A DNA stretch of 64,000 nucleotides, taken from contig OX457026.1 of NCBI GenBank assembly GCA_949752745.1, forward strand, positions 34,463,911 to 34,527,910. The letters run 5' to 3'. Of this stretch, positions 39,580 through 51,071 are shown in pieces (the first letter of the stretch is position 1; each line of letters opens with the position of its first letter). A model generated the notes under the pieces. It did no database searches and was not told the origin of the DNA. It worked only from the letters and a program-made list of their open reading frames with translations. The position numbers were made by a program, and so were the translations under genes. This stretch comes from Protula sp. h YS-2021. Lineage: Eukaryota > Annelida > Polychaeta > Sabellida > Serpulidae.

Positions 39580-40370
39580 AAAGAAGCTCCCTCCCATATA
39601 GAAGCTCCGGAGCTTCTATTTGAAAACTGTTTCCGAATAGAAGCTCGCGGGGCGGCTATTTGGTTTAAAAGTGGCCACAGTAAAAATCGTTTTCACATTA
39701 AAGCTTTACCTTGACATCTTCATTGCTACGGAAAATTTACTTGCGCTACTACTACGCTCAATGCCCTTGAGTGCACAAACTACCCCTAATCCTCCCCCTT
39801 TTGCCAACACAGTGCAAACCCCCTACTCGTGCCTGTACTCCGGAGTAGAAAGTACTCGCGATCTAGCTAGATTTTGCTTGGTAGAATCCACGACGTCACG
39901 AATAAGGCCTTAAAATTAAAAATGGAATTTTTATTTTCCTTACTCCATCGCCAACTTTCGTGTCACAAAATGCCTTTAAATAGGGTGGGATTTTCACTAT
40001 TGGCATCATTGTTTCCACTTGCTTTGAAATATCATGGCTGGCAAAAGAAGTCTTACACGATCAAAGAGAAGCTTGACGTTTAGAAGCGCCTGAAAAATTA
40101 CTTTAATTCTAACTTGCACAAAGCATCGAAAGAGCTAGGACTAGACAGAAAAATACTTCGAAGTTGGCAAAAAAATCAGACAGACTTTAAAAACATAGAT
40201 TTCTTGTTTTTATTGAACAACTGGCCGACATAATAAAAGAAGCCCCGTAGCTTCTTTTTGGAAACTGTTTCCGAATAGAAGCACCGGCGGCTTCAATTTG
40301 GTTTCAATATTAGACGCTCAAAATGTCGAATTTCCGTTTAGAAGCCCAAGGCTTCTTTTCGGAAACCCCC
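39580..40370 (+). mobile_element. Tigger/pogo-like transposon fragment
   Basis: A 65-bp segment (agaagc, tccggagcttctattt, gaaaactgtttccgaatagaagc, ggcggct, atttggttt) appears near both ends (39598 and 40237), and a partial inverted copy (gcttcttttcggaaac) ends the element. Between them, from about 40035, the frame reads KKSYTIKEKLDV, a stop, then LHKASKELGLDRKILRSWQ. This is the helix-turn-helix of a pogo-family transposase with a premature stop. No catalytic domain is left. Confidence 0.6.
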
Positions 40371-43300
40371 GGAATTAACGATCTTCTCAGCATGCGCTCA
40401 TCAACGTAACTGGAAAATAAAATTGACACAATTAAAGCACACGATACAAACACGGTACACATAGACTGAATTAAAATCAATACAGCCAATCTCAACTCAC
40501 AACCTATAATCCTGTTAGAATACTAAATAAACAAGTACTGGACGATTATCTGTCATTTGAAATCAAGTCGTTGAAATGTATAGACATAAAAAACGCAACT
40601 CTAAATTTTTTACGTAGATTCTAGCTATGCATGTAAGTAACCCTTTGACCAGAGGTAGAATGAAACAGCAATAGAAAGGTTTGTTTAAATCTTACCAAAA
40701 CTATTTTGGCTTCTGTACAACTTCCTAAATATTCTTAAAGTTATCCCGATTCTCGACACACGTGTTTACACTCGGGATTATTTAACATAGATTCTTTTCT
40801 ATTTTCATCCTTTCGTTCTTGACTGATCCTAAGCAACTGCCAGATACCTGCTTGCACGGCTATTTCAGGACATGTCGAATCCGGTATTTGATAGGCGAGA
40901 TCTGTAGTCCAATCACAAATAGCTTACCCCACAGATCTGTGGAACACAGGGACAAAAATTTCACGGTAAGATAAATCTTTGTTATTACAACATAAATCCG
41001 GAAACGCAGCTGTTAGGAAACACCATTGGGCAGTGGTAAAACAGTTCAAAGATTCTGTCTGCATATGTAATAAGAGAGGAAAAATGGGTGAGAGATCCCT
41101 CTTATCTTCAGAATTCAATGCACAATGCGCCTTTTGTTTTCTCAGCTTTCTTTACAGACGGTACATTTTAAAATAAAGGGAGATTCTACTGACGAACTGC
41201 TTAATATGCATTGAATCATTAAGAACAATTTTGAATTCAACTTCTAATTTACATATAAATAACAATGAACCAAGATGCAAAGAAAATTTAGAAACGGACA
41301 GTTTCCACACCCTTCCTCCAGCCTAATCCGCACATGAATGCATGTGTCCCAATTTTTTGACGCCGAACCTCTACCGCCTCCCCACACTGGTATTGCATTT
41401 TAATATTTTTACTGCAGCATGGCCCGTCCCTTCTTCCTGCTTTGTCGCATTAATGCCGCCAGAGGACGAGTTATATTGTTGTGATGTTTAAATTGTACGC
41501 TCACCTGAGGACGAGTTATATTGTTTTTATGTCTATGTTGCATTTTTGCCACGTCCCCCTATTATCGTATTTAATGTGTACCTTACACCTTTGTCAGCCC
41601 CCTTCCGGATCTCCCACCTTTGTCGCATTAATTGCGTGGTAGGCATGTGTATGTCATGTTTACTCTTTGTTTTGTACCCCGCCTACCCCTATACCTTCTC
41701 ATGTCGTACTTATTATATGTAAGTTCCTCTTTATTATACAATTTTGCTAGTGTTAGACCTCTATCTACTGAAGTGCCTCCGCTTTGCGTTATTTATATGT
41801 TTAAGTATTGTTCAATCGGAAAACAGTAGAGGAAAATCAATTTACCACAAAGGCTTCTACTTTTATTCGTATTAATTAACCTTATTTTGTTTGATTCTGT
41901 ACTAGAAATGCGAAAAAATTATTCGAACTTATAATGGAAGGAAACAGCAGCTTATGACTGTACCTTTTAACCACTCAAATTGATGCCGTGTTATGTACAC
42001 TGTGATTTGTAGAAGTCCCATGGCTCAGACGGTAGTTGTGCTTATAGAAATAGAAGACCCGTTTCCTTATTTATATCAGTTAAAGCACAAATGGGGACAA
42101 TTTTTAATATGAACCAATGTAATGTGAATAAGAAACATATTTTGTTATTTGTACCACAGAAGTGGGAATTAAAAATGTTTGTTTATTTTTGACGCCACAG
42201 TGTTATGGCAATGACAATTTTACACACACACACACACTGATCACAAAATTAATCCAGTGATAACTAACTATCAGCCAGTGAGTTAGAAGGCTAAGATCTA
42301 AATTTATAGGTTACGGCAAATGATTTGTTACGAAGTACCCCCAAAATTTGTTACTCAACTCAAAGTTTCGCAATGAAATGAGGTGTAGCAATTGTTTAAG
42401 ACTTTGATTTACTTGTGTTTTGCCTAATTCCCTGAGGGTGTATAATACTCAATCATTATAAGCATATCTTATCATTGCAAAAGTATACATGGGGATTCTA
42501 CATTTTATACTATTTATAGTAAACTGTCGTTAAATGAGTTGTCGATAACATAAGAGTTGTCGATGACACAAGATTTTAATCTAGTCGTAGCAATGTTAAC
42601 AATGTGTGCATACACTCTGCCCTTCATTAATAACATGGGAAAATCTCCTGTGGTATTCAGAAGTAAGGTAGAGGAACTTAAATACGAGGAATTCCTTACT
42701 TGGAAGACTTTTGTGTCTTGTTGAAGGTGCATACAAAGCAAACATACTAAAATTGTTCAGCTGCAAAAGTTTCTCTTCTGTGATTAAACTTACAAAACCA
42801 AAACGCAACTGTTATGATTTAATATTCAGTTGTTAAGTTATGACGCACAACTTTACTAAACCAAAGTTAAGAAAATTTTTCAAGGAAAACAATGACTTTC
42901 TTGAAAAATTTCAGTCATAATAATGGAATTTATTCCTATCGGGAACTTTGACTTAAAATTCTAATACCTTAGAAAACTTATTAAGTTTATTATTACTACA
43001 CTCCGTAAAAAGTTACTTCAGAGTAAAGTCTATTCAGAATAACTCATCTAATGTGCTTTTCAAGATAGGGGGAGTATTTCCAAAAATAAACTAGTTTCTA
43101 AACATTTCTTGCATAAAACGATCAAAAACTGTTAGTCGTACATGACTGCTTATTTTAGGAGCGCTTATTAATAAAAGTGATTTTACATCTAAGGACAAAC
43201 TACATAGCAAAAGTTTGTTTGGCTATTTTTGCAGTAGAATGCTTTTGAAAAACGTATACTAAGCCAAATAAAATTAAAAAGCACACAGTTGCGAATATAT

Positions 43301-46250
43301 TTCAACACAGGAAAAAAATGAACTTGATTAATGTTGCCCAAGGAAAACACACATGCCAGAACAAGCACATATCAGTTGTGAAATGAGCCATTTTCATATT
43401 TCAATAACGAACATAATTAGGCCAGTGTAATTATTACAGGTATGAAGTTTCAATTTCAATATTTATATCAGAAATCACTCTTAGTTAATTAAATAGCAAG
43501 TTTAGTTAAAGTATTGCCGTATTACATAATATATATGTGCGAACAAATATTCATGCACTGAACTCTATTTGAGGAAACTTTCATTATTTCCACGTGCATA
43601 GCGCCACAGAAAATCCAAACAGTGCACGTCATGCTGCACTCCTAATGTTGGATTTAATATTAAACATCATAAATAATATTCACTACGTACAAGAGTGACC
43701 AAACCAATACACAGTACACGACTACACTGTCATTTAATAATTTTTCATTCTTCATCCATTTATTATTATCTATTAAAAATGAAAAAAATGAACTTTCTTG
43801 ACAATTTAAGAAATTTTCCCCTTGTAGGGAAATGGTTGAATTAAAAATCTGCTAAATTTGAGCTTTTCTTTGAACTTAACGAAGATTTTCTTACTTTTGC
43901 GACATGAGATATGGTTCCTTGAATTCATATTTGCAAAAAAAAAAACTTTTATCTGCTATTATGCTTAAAACTTACGTTATTAAGCTTGTAGAACTGGGGA
44001 GGCATAAGCTCCTTTTCTGCAGCATTCGTTTACCATTCATCATCAACGATTAACGCATTTCATAAAAATTACAAGAAATTGATGATTAAACTTGCAGGGG
44101 CGAGGGGGATGATGTCTTATTAACTTAAGATATCTTAACGGATATTAAACGTCAGTTCCATATAAATCCTTAGAAAATACATTAAATTTGTAATACTTCT
44201 TGAAGAGAAGAAAATTGAGAAGAAAATAAAATTGTGATAAAGCTTGAAGAAAAGGCTCGTCAACTGAAATTGTTTCTTTGTAAGCAGCGTTACTGTGTAG
44301 CGGCTACCTAGTGAAGTAACGGCAAACAACAAAAGTAGTCCGCTTTATGCGGTAAATAGTAGAACGGTTGTGTTTAAATATCGAAAATGCCCATTTCATG
44401 TCGAAAATACAAATGAATTTCAAAGCCAGGAGAGGACGATAAAAAATTAGTTGTCCTCTTTTCAACCCTCTCATACTATTTCTCTGGACACATTAAAAGA
44501 CGGAAAGGACAAACAGACGCAAAAGTATGGAGTAAATGAGTAAATTTTAAAACTATGCGTTGGTCCCACTATGTGGCAAGATACCACTGCTCTGTTTATC
44601 ATCAGAGTGTCTGCTAATAATGTCTAATGAATTAAAATGGAACCTTTATAGTGGCTGAAGCCTTGGGCCAGTTGACACTTGTATAAACCTCAATCCTTCT
44701 AGTTTACGTTGCCACGGCTCATCGAGTAGTGACCATGTAACCTAAAGTGCACATTCAGTGTTTGGTTATTTCAATGAGGTGCAGAGTAGATCATAATTTG
44801 TTACAAAAATTTCGTTTATGAAACCGACTATGGCTGTTTCATACTTTCTGAACACAAATTGTATAGATCTGATAGAATTCAGCTTTTATATTAATTCTAC
44901 TTACATGTTAAATTTGTACTTTAAAGGTATACCCTTTCTCCGTTTTGAAACCCCGTTTCTGTTATAAGGCACACAGGTGCGATGCATTCACGACATAAAT
45001 CAATCGGAATCGGATATCGGGTCATGGGATTGGTAGGTTTTTCATACATTTAATGTGAAATGCTAACAAATAGGAAACGTACCTGAACTAAATATCATAC
45101 CCAAATAAAATACAGAGTATAGCTCTCGAATCAGAAGAAATTTGTTTATTTGCTAAAAAGATCAATGCTTATAAAACTTGACAGATAACTTTGACCACCA
45201 TGAGGTGATTAATTGACCACGTACGTAATTTGTTTAAGAGATGATATTTTTGGTTAGACTCTTATGAATTTTTGGAAACTGATATTCAAAAAGTATTGTG
45301 GCTGCTTCAATCTATTCACTACATGAACACCATCTTAATCAGTATAAACTCTCAAAGATATCCCTCAATCTCAACCTTGAATCTCAAAGAACATGAAGCA
45401 TGGAATGAACAGCATATTCTTATACATAGATTTCCAATTATATTAACACAGACCGGCTGGCTATCTTGAAATGTGAAAATCATTTAATATGCTGCAGTCG
45501 TGAGATTCTAATTATCTTAAACTGGCTCTTGATGTCTAAATCAATAAAAATATCAATACGTGATGTATCTGACTAACTAACACAAAAGCGATTATTTAAA
45601 TTTTTATATCTAGATGATTTTTAGTCATACGAAGTTTAGTTTTGCAGTAAGCACAAAACAGGTGACTTCTCAAAGTAGGCAACTAACAATAATTCCTCAC
45701 ACCATGAGATGTCCTACTGTAGTGAGGTATCTCACAGTTATTAGATACTCATTATTTCTTCAGCAATCCGGTGCTTTGTCTTCTGTTGTGCAAAGGCAAA
45801 GAAGCAGTTATTCACAAAGCCTTTCTTTCGACTATGGTTGTAAATGCCACCACAGAAAACTTTAGCAAAAGCATTTATCAGTTAATTGAGAAATCCTAAT
45901 TTACCATTAATTTCTTTATACATTCTTTATTGACATATTTCACTATGTTATGAGAGATTTCTAATCAATGATAACTTTTTATTAAATTGTTGTCTTAGAC
46001 TGATGGCACAAGAAGCCGCATTCTGAAACAATCAAGTAATTACCCCTTTTAGAACTGAATTATTGCCGATCATATTATCGTACATTTGTTAAAGGATTTG
46101 GAGGAACACTATTTACGACATATCTCATTGGGCATAGTATTTCCCACTTGCAAACTTCGTTTGCAAATGGGAATAAGTTTGTAGTTTTTCTCGAAATTTC
46201 TGCCCTTTTTTTTTTTTTTTTCTTCTCTTTTTTTTCCGTCACGGAGGTTT
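40371..46250. other. 5.9 kb without recognisable genes
   Basis: AT-rich sequence. No ORF over about 85 codons, no domain motif and no clear splice-flanked exon. A short perfect hairpin, cccacttgcaaac-ttc-gtttgcaaatggg, lies at about 46143-46171. A short aggacgagttatattgtt word occurs twice (41463, 41511). An unrecognised intron of a gene outside the window is possible. Confidence 0.5.
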
Positions 46251-47760
46251 CCAGAAAACTCCTCCTACGCTATTTGACGTAGGACGATGAAATTTGGCAC
46301 AGCGATAGAGGGTGACGAGATCTCGTCAAATCCGCAAAATTCTTCGACCTTGACCTTGAAGGTCAAGGTCAAATTGAGGTCAAACTTTTTCTGACCTCAA
46401 AGTGGTTTCCAGAAAACTCATCCTACAGGGTTTGTCGTAAAAAGACGGCATGTGGCAGAGACATAGAAGGTAATGAGTTGTCGTCAAATCCGTAAAATTT
46501 TTTGACCTTGCACCTCAGAGGTCAAGGTCAAATTGAGGTCAAAATATTTTTGGAAACACCTATTAATCACGAAAAGTAGCCATAAGGGTACTCAAATCCC
46601 ACCCTGAATGCATAAAACGTACCCAGTAAAGGGTAAACTTTCATCACTAACCTTGACCTTGAGGGCCAAGGTCAAAGGTCACGTGATTTCACGCGTCCGT
46701 AACGACAGGCCGACTCATCTCGAAAACGGTGAGAGATAGAGCGATTTTGAGCTCATTTTCGACCCTTTGGGCCTAAACAACGTTACATAAGAGGTACCTC
46801 GGTGACCTTGACCTTCTGGGTCACGGTCAAGGTCAAAAACCGGAAGTTGACTATTATCTCGAAAACGGTTAGAGATAGAGCGATTTTGAGCTCATTTTCG
46901 ACCCTTTGGACCTAAACAACGTTACATAAGAGGTACCTCGGTGACCTTGACCTTCTGGGTCACGGTCAAGGTCAAAAACCGGAAGTTGACTATTATCTAG
47001 AAAACGGTCAGAGATAGAGCGATTTTGAGCTCATTTTCGACCCTTTGGGCCGAAAAAACGTTACATGAGAGGTACCTCGGTGACCTTGACCTTCTGGGTC
47101 TCGGTCAAGGTCAAAAACCGGAAGTTGACTATTATCTCGAAAACGGTTAGAGATAGAGCGATTTTGAGCTCATTTTCGACCCTTTGGGCCTAAACAACGT
47201 TACATAAGAGGTACCTCGGTGACCTTGACCTTCTGGGTCACGGTCAGGATCAAAAACCGGAAGTCGACTATTATCTCGAAAACGGTTAGAGATAGAGGGA
47301 TTTTGAGCTCATTTTCGACCCTTTGGGCCTAAACAACGTTACATAAGAGGTACCTCGGTGACCTTGACCTTCTGGGTCTCGGTCAAGGTCAAAAACCGGA
47401 AGTTGACTATTATCTCGAAAACGGTTAGAGATAGAGCGATTTTGAGCTCATTTTCGACTCTTTGGGCCTAAACAACGTTACATAAGAGGTACCTCGGTGA
47501 CCTTGACCTTCTGGGTCACGGTCAAGGTCAAAAACCGGAAGTTGACTATTATCTCGAAAACGGTTAGAGATAGAGCGATTTTGAGCTCATATTCGACCCT
47601 TTGGGCCTAAACAACGTTACATAAGAGGTACCTCCTCCATCATGGTCAAGGTCAAAAACTGCAAGTTGGCCAGTATCTCAAAAACGGTTAGAAAACTGAA
47701 TTTGATTTTTTGTGCCCAAATGAGGTTACATTATATTCACTTCGATGAGTAGGGTGATAA
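46250..47760. repeat. 139-bp satellite, about 7 exact-period units plus leader
   Basis: The marker gaggtacctc falls at 46791, 46930, 47069, 47208, 47347, 47486 and 47625, always 139 bp apart. Each unit contains tgaccttgaccttctggg then tcacggtcaaggtcaaaaac, ccggaagttgactattatct, cgaaaacggttagagatag, and agcgattttgagctcatttt. A diverged leader at 46255-46700 includes ctacgctatttgacgtagg and more tgaccttgacct words. The same family in older form lies at 10.5-11.3 kb. Confidence 0.97.
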
Positions 47761-47764
47761 TGAG

Positions 47765-48110
47765 AGTTCTGGGTCACTTGATGACGTCATACTGTCTGGA
47801 AGTGACGTCATCATGTCTGGACCGGAAGTGCTGTCTAGACCGGAAGTGCTGTCTGGAGTGGAAGTGACGTCATCATGTCTGGACCGGAAGTGACATCATG
47901 ATGTCTGGACCGGAAGTGCTGTCTAGACCGGAAGTGCTGTCTGGAGTGGAAGTGACGTCATCATGTCTGGACCGGAAGTGACATCATGATGTCTGGACCG
48001 GAAGTGCCGTCATCATGTCTGGACCGGAAGTCATGATAAGCGTTAGGATAGGCGCGACCATGTGTGACGTCATCATGACGTCATACTGAGATGATGCTGT
48101 CTGGAGCGAA
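47765..48110. repeat. Irregular array of ccggaagtg and tgacgtca units
   Basis: Units alternate atgtctggaccggaagtg, gctgtctagaccggaagtg, ctgtctggagtggaagtg and gacgtcatc. ccggaagtg is the core of an ETS-factor site and tgacgtca the full CRE palindrome; about nine of the former and five of the latter occur here. Whether this is regulatory or only repetitive cannot be told from sequence. Confidence 0.8.
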
Positions 48111-48182
48111 AGTGGTTTGGCCGAGTCAATCAACATGAAGCCAATGAACCCGACCTGTCAATCAGTGTAACCATGGCAACAG

Positions 48183-48655
48183 ACCCCCCCCCCTCGAAAT
48201 TGTGATTTTTGCATATTTATCCGTTTCAGACGATTCTGAACATTTTTCATTTTTTCGACCCCCCCCCCCCCTCGAAATTGTGATTTTTGCATATTTATCC
48301 GTTTCAGACGATTCTGAACATTTTTCATTTTTCGACCCCCCCCCCCTCGAAATTGTGATTTTTGCATATTTATCCGTTTCAGACGATTCTGAACATTTTT
48401 CATTTTTTCGACCCCCCCCCCCTCGAAATTGTGATTTTTGCATATTTATCCGTTTCAGACGATTCTGAACATTTTTCATTTTTTCGACCCCCCCCCCCCC
48501 TCGAAATTGTGATTTTTGCATATTTATCCGTTTCAGACGATTCTGAACATTTGTCATTTTTTCGACCCCCCCCCCTCGAAATTGTGATTTTTGCATATTT
48601 ATCCGTTTCAGACGATTCTGAACATTTTTCATTTTTTCGACCCCCCCCCCCCCCT
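48183..48655. repeat. Six copies of a 75-78 bp unit separated by C runs
   Basis: tcgaaattgtgatttttgc recurs at 48194, 48272, 48347, 48423, 48501 and 48576. Each is followed by atatttatccgtttcagacg and attctgaacatttttcattt, then a run of 9-15 C. Unit length varies only through the C run. The repetitive ORFs on both strands follow from the repeat. Confidence 0.97.
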
Positions 48656-48700
48656 AGGCGAGCAACATTCTGTCAAGTCAGCTTCAGTTCCATCAGAGGG

Positions 48701-48825
48701 GTATATAAGGGATGAGCATACAGCAGTGACAGTCATTTCGGTGAGTGGAGCAAGGAAGTACAATTTGTAGAACTACAATTGGATCACATCAGATCAAGGG
48801 ATGGCATCCAGTGACAACTATTTCG
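48701..48825 (+). promoter_or_regulatory. Isolated TATA promoter with short first-exon candidate
   Basis: gtatataagg at 48701 resembles the TATA boxes inside the Polinton. An ATG at 48801, about 98 nt downstream, opens MASSDNYF and then meets a strong donor (tttcg|gtaagt, exon end 48825). No matching downstream exon was found before the Polinton starts at 49066. It could be the first exon of a host gene or the start of a neighbouring element into which the Polinton inserted. Confidence 0.4.
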
Positions 48826-49065
48826 GTAAGTGTTTATTGAAACTTTATAAATAAAAAGTGAACTTTGTAAACAAACTTTGTAAACAAACTTTGGTTATTT
48901 GCTTAATTGAAACTTTGTAAAACAATACCTTTCGTTATACTTGGTCGATTTATATGAAAATTTCACCATTTGATTCAGTTTTATGTAAAGTTTTGTTATA
49001 AAGTAGTCATAGGCTATTTGCACAGCTGGCTGTATGCATTTTTACCGCCATTACAGTGCTTCTTC

Positions 49066-49311
49066 GCGGATGAATACCATTTGGCAGACCATTTAACTTC
49101 ACCGTCAGTTAACTTCACCGCTAGATGTCTCTGCTGTGTAGCAGTGCAGCTGTACAACTCGACAACTGTAAGTGAGACATTCATATACACAAGTAAAATT
49201 CTGCTGAGTCAGCAATTTTTTAACAAAGTTACACACCATATTTTGATTACATGGAAGTAGTATAAAAGCATGAGTGAAACATGTCAACTAGTCAACTAGT
49301 AATACATTCTG
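49066..49311 (+). repeat. Left terminal inverted repeat
   Basis: Runs from gcggatgaataccattt to atacattctg and is the reverse complement of 63484-63745 with a few substitutions and one about 15-bp indel near 49218. It contains a TATA box (49261) and the tandem word gtcaactagtcaactagt. Confidence 0.9.
49261..49268 (+). promoter_or_regulatory. TATA box in the left TIR
   Basis: tataaaag, followed by catgagtgaaac. It lies 98 nt before the ATG at 49359. The earlier in-frame ATG at 49281 is too close to the TATA box to be in the transcript, which decides the start of the first gene. Confidence 0.6.
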
Positions 49312-49358
49312 TCAACAAGTCAACAAGTGGATATTGTGTGACGAGAAAAGACTTGACA

Positions 49359-49793
49359 ATGTCGGCCTTACTTTTTCACAGATGTGTAGAGACCATGGAT
49401 GACGTCTTCAAAGTGAATTATGCTGACTATGTGTTTTCAAAGCTTCCTGCTTTTGAATCGGATTGGATGCTGCAAGTGAAGAATTTACATCAGCATTGGG
49501 AAGCTGTTGGAAAGACCATTCCAAGAGATCGTTTCGTCCGCTCGTTTCTACGTGAATGTGAAGATCTACATTTACCGTTAACTTACGACATTGATTCAGC
49601 GTTTATCAACGTGAATACAATTTGGGCAGTTGAGCTCATGTTAGTTGTAGCTGCAAGAATCATTTTACATTATGATGATGATGTTCCATTGAAGACGAAT
49701 GTATCAGAGCTTGTCCGATTCAACCATGGACGAGTTGAAGTGAATTCAAAACTTTGCAAGTTCTTTGCTGACTCAGCAGATAGTTGGGTATAA
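49359..49793 (+). CDS. Polinton left-end protein, unknown function (144 aa)
   Basis: First gene inside the left TIR. The start MSALLFHRC at 49359 is chosen from the TATA position; the open frame extends upstream to 49281. The protein is mostly predicted helical with several Trp and Arg, and has no zinc motif or membrane segment by eye. I recognise no family. Its stop codon TAA (49791-49793) is part of the TATA box of the next gene. By position it is probably an early or accessory gene. Confidence 0.65.
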   Translation: MSALLFHRCVETMDDVFKVNYADYVFSKLPAFESDWMLQVKNLHQHWEAVGKTIPRDRFVRSFLRECEDLHLPLTYDIDSAFINVNTIWAVELMLVVAARIILHYDDDVPLKTNVSELVRFNHGRVEVNSKLCKFFADSADSWV

Positions 49794-49796
49794 AAG
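49789..49796 (+). promoter_or_regulatory. TATA box of the PC4-like/zinc gene, overlapping the upstream stop
   Basis: tataaaag in the context gggtataaaaggga. Its TAA is the stop codon of the preceding gene. The ATG at 49874 is 85 nt downstream. Confidence 0.65.
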
Positions 49797-49873
49797 GGAG
49801 TGAACTCAGCAGAGTGAAGTCATTTCTCAGCAGACAGTTGGAGGGAGTGCATCATCAGTACATTGTAGCAGCC

Positions 49874-50521
49874 ATGGAGAACAAGACAAGCAACGCAACG
49901 CAGCGCAGCAGCAGCTTTAAAATTAGTGCTAACTTAACCATTACTGTGGAGCATGGAGAATATGGGCCATTTCTACGCATCACACGTGGAGAGAGATGGT
50001 GTGCTTATTCACCATCTTTGTGGAAGATTGTATGCCAAAGCTTGAAAAATTTACGCGACATTGGCTTCAAACTATACTTAACGCAAACGAAGTGGCTTGA
50101 AGTCATTTCATACTTGGATATGCGCTATGTGAGTTTTGTGCGCACGTCACGGTTTGAAGGGAAAGAATACACACATCACATCAACATGAATGATGGTGAA
50201 TGGGAGACACTGCTTCAGGAGATGGACAACATCAACTCAGCCCTATCACCATGTGAGGAATGTCATGACAAGAAAACGATCATCAAGCTGCAAAAGGATG
50301 GTCGGATGAAGTTGTCAAAGCTATCCAAGAAAAGGCTGGCTGAAGTTCAGTTGGAGAACATGAACGTACAAAATCAACTTGGACTTACCTGTGACTATTG
50401 CGGTGCTTGTGGATATGTGGAGGATTATCATTGCCACTGCCACAAGTATAATTGCAAGTTGTGTGAACCAAGCAACTTCTGCGACAAGTGTGGAGTACTT
50501 AAAGTCAGTGAAGCAAAGTAA
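49874..50521 (+). CDS. Tandem PC4-like domains with C-terminal zinc module (215 aa)
   Basis: The start MENKTSNAT is chosen because the TATA box at 49789 excludes the upstream in-frame codons. Residues about 15-65 (LTITVEHGEYGPFLRITRG, then a Trp helix SPSLWKIVCQSL) and about 70-125 (ISYLDMRYVSFVRTS, then INMNDGEWETLLQEM) both resemble the strand-strand-helix pattern of PC4/p15 ssDNA-binding domains. This is by-eye similarity. The C-terminal about 45 residues hold many Cys/His pairs (CDYCGACGY, CHCHKYNCKLC, FCDKCG), so a zinc-binding module is likely. Probable role: DNA or RNA binding in replication or transcription of the element. Four possible relatives lie at 58.2-59.65 kb. Confidence 0.7.
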   Translation: MENKTSNATQRSSSFKISANLTITVEHGEYGPFLRITRGERWCAYSPSLWKIVCQSLKNLRDIGFKLYLTQTKWLEVISYLDMRYVSFVRTSRFEGKEYTHHINMNDGEWETLLQEMDNINSALSPCEECHDKKTIIKLQKDGRMKLSKLSKKRLAEVQLENMNVQNQLGLTCDYCGACGYVEDYHCHCHKYNCKLCEPSNFCDKCGVLKVSEAK

Positions 50522-50545
50522 AAGCCCACAAGACACTGAAACAAG

Positions 50546-51056
50546 ATGGACGCATGTTTTAAAAATGCTTATATTGACTTGATGATTGCTAAACTTGCTT
50601 GCTGTGGCACTCCAGACTATCAACTTTATCATTTGGATGCTTTTTGGGATGTTGTACATCATAGTCTTGATGTGATTGAACTGCATTCAAGATTTCTTGG
50701 AGAATGTCATAAAACTGGAATAGAAGAAGATCCTGACTTTGACTTTGATGCTGCACTTTATTCTGCTCGCACTGATGTGGAAGTATATTTCACCGTGGTT
50801 GATCATTTGAGAGATTGTTGTAAAGAAGCAGAGGAAACCGAGCAGCTTTATCAGGTAAGTTATATAAAACCTTTTTTAATCATGTTTATGACAACATAGT
50901 GAATTGTTTCTCAAAGACATAACCATGTTTTTCTTACTAGCAAATTTAGTTTTATGTGAGTGGTTTCAACGTAAACAAAGAAAGAATATGATAGAAGAGG
51001 CAGCAAATATATTAAAAGATATTTTATTACAGGAAGAAACCGACATGTCAGAATAA
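50546..51056 (+). CDS. Spliced Polinton gene, unknown function (110 aa)
   Basis: Exon 1 is 50546-50854 and exon 2 is 51033-51056. The junction is cag|gtaagt ... ttttattacag|gaagaa, and the spliced frame adds EETDMSE before a stop. Without splicing the frame runs into intron-like AT-rich sequence. The intron is 178 nt with canonical GT-AG ends and a polypyrimidine tract. The protein is acidic and helical with scattered Cys (LACC, RDCC); no family is recognised. A weak TATA-like gtataat lies 98 nt upstream at about 50447. Confidence 0.6.
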
Positions 51057-51071
51057 AGAAGCAAAGTCAAC

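Noticed and set aside
48158..48715. Proline-rich and glycine-rich repeat ORFs
   Set aside because: Fully explained by the 76-bp C-tract repeat; no start context or independent signal.
49105..49287. 60-codon ORF in the left TIR with its twin in the right TIR (63524-63706)
   Set aside because: The match reflects the inverted repeat; codons show no conserved protein feature and the left TIR TATA box lies inside it.
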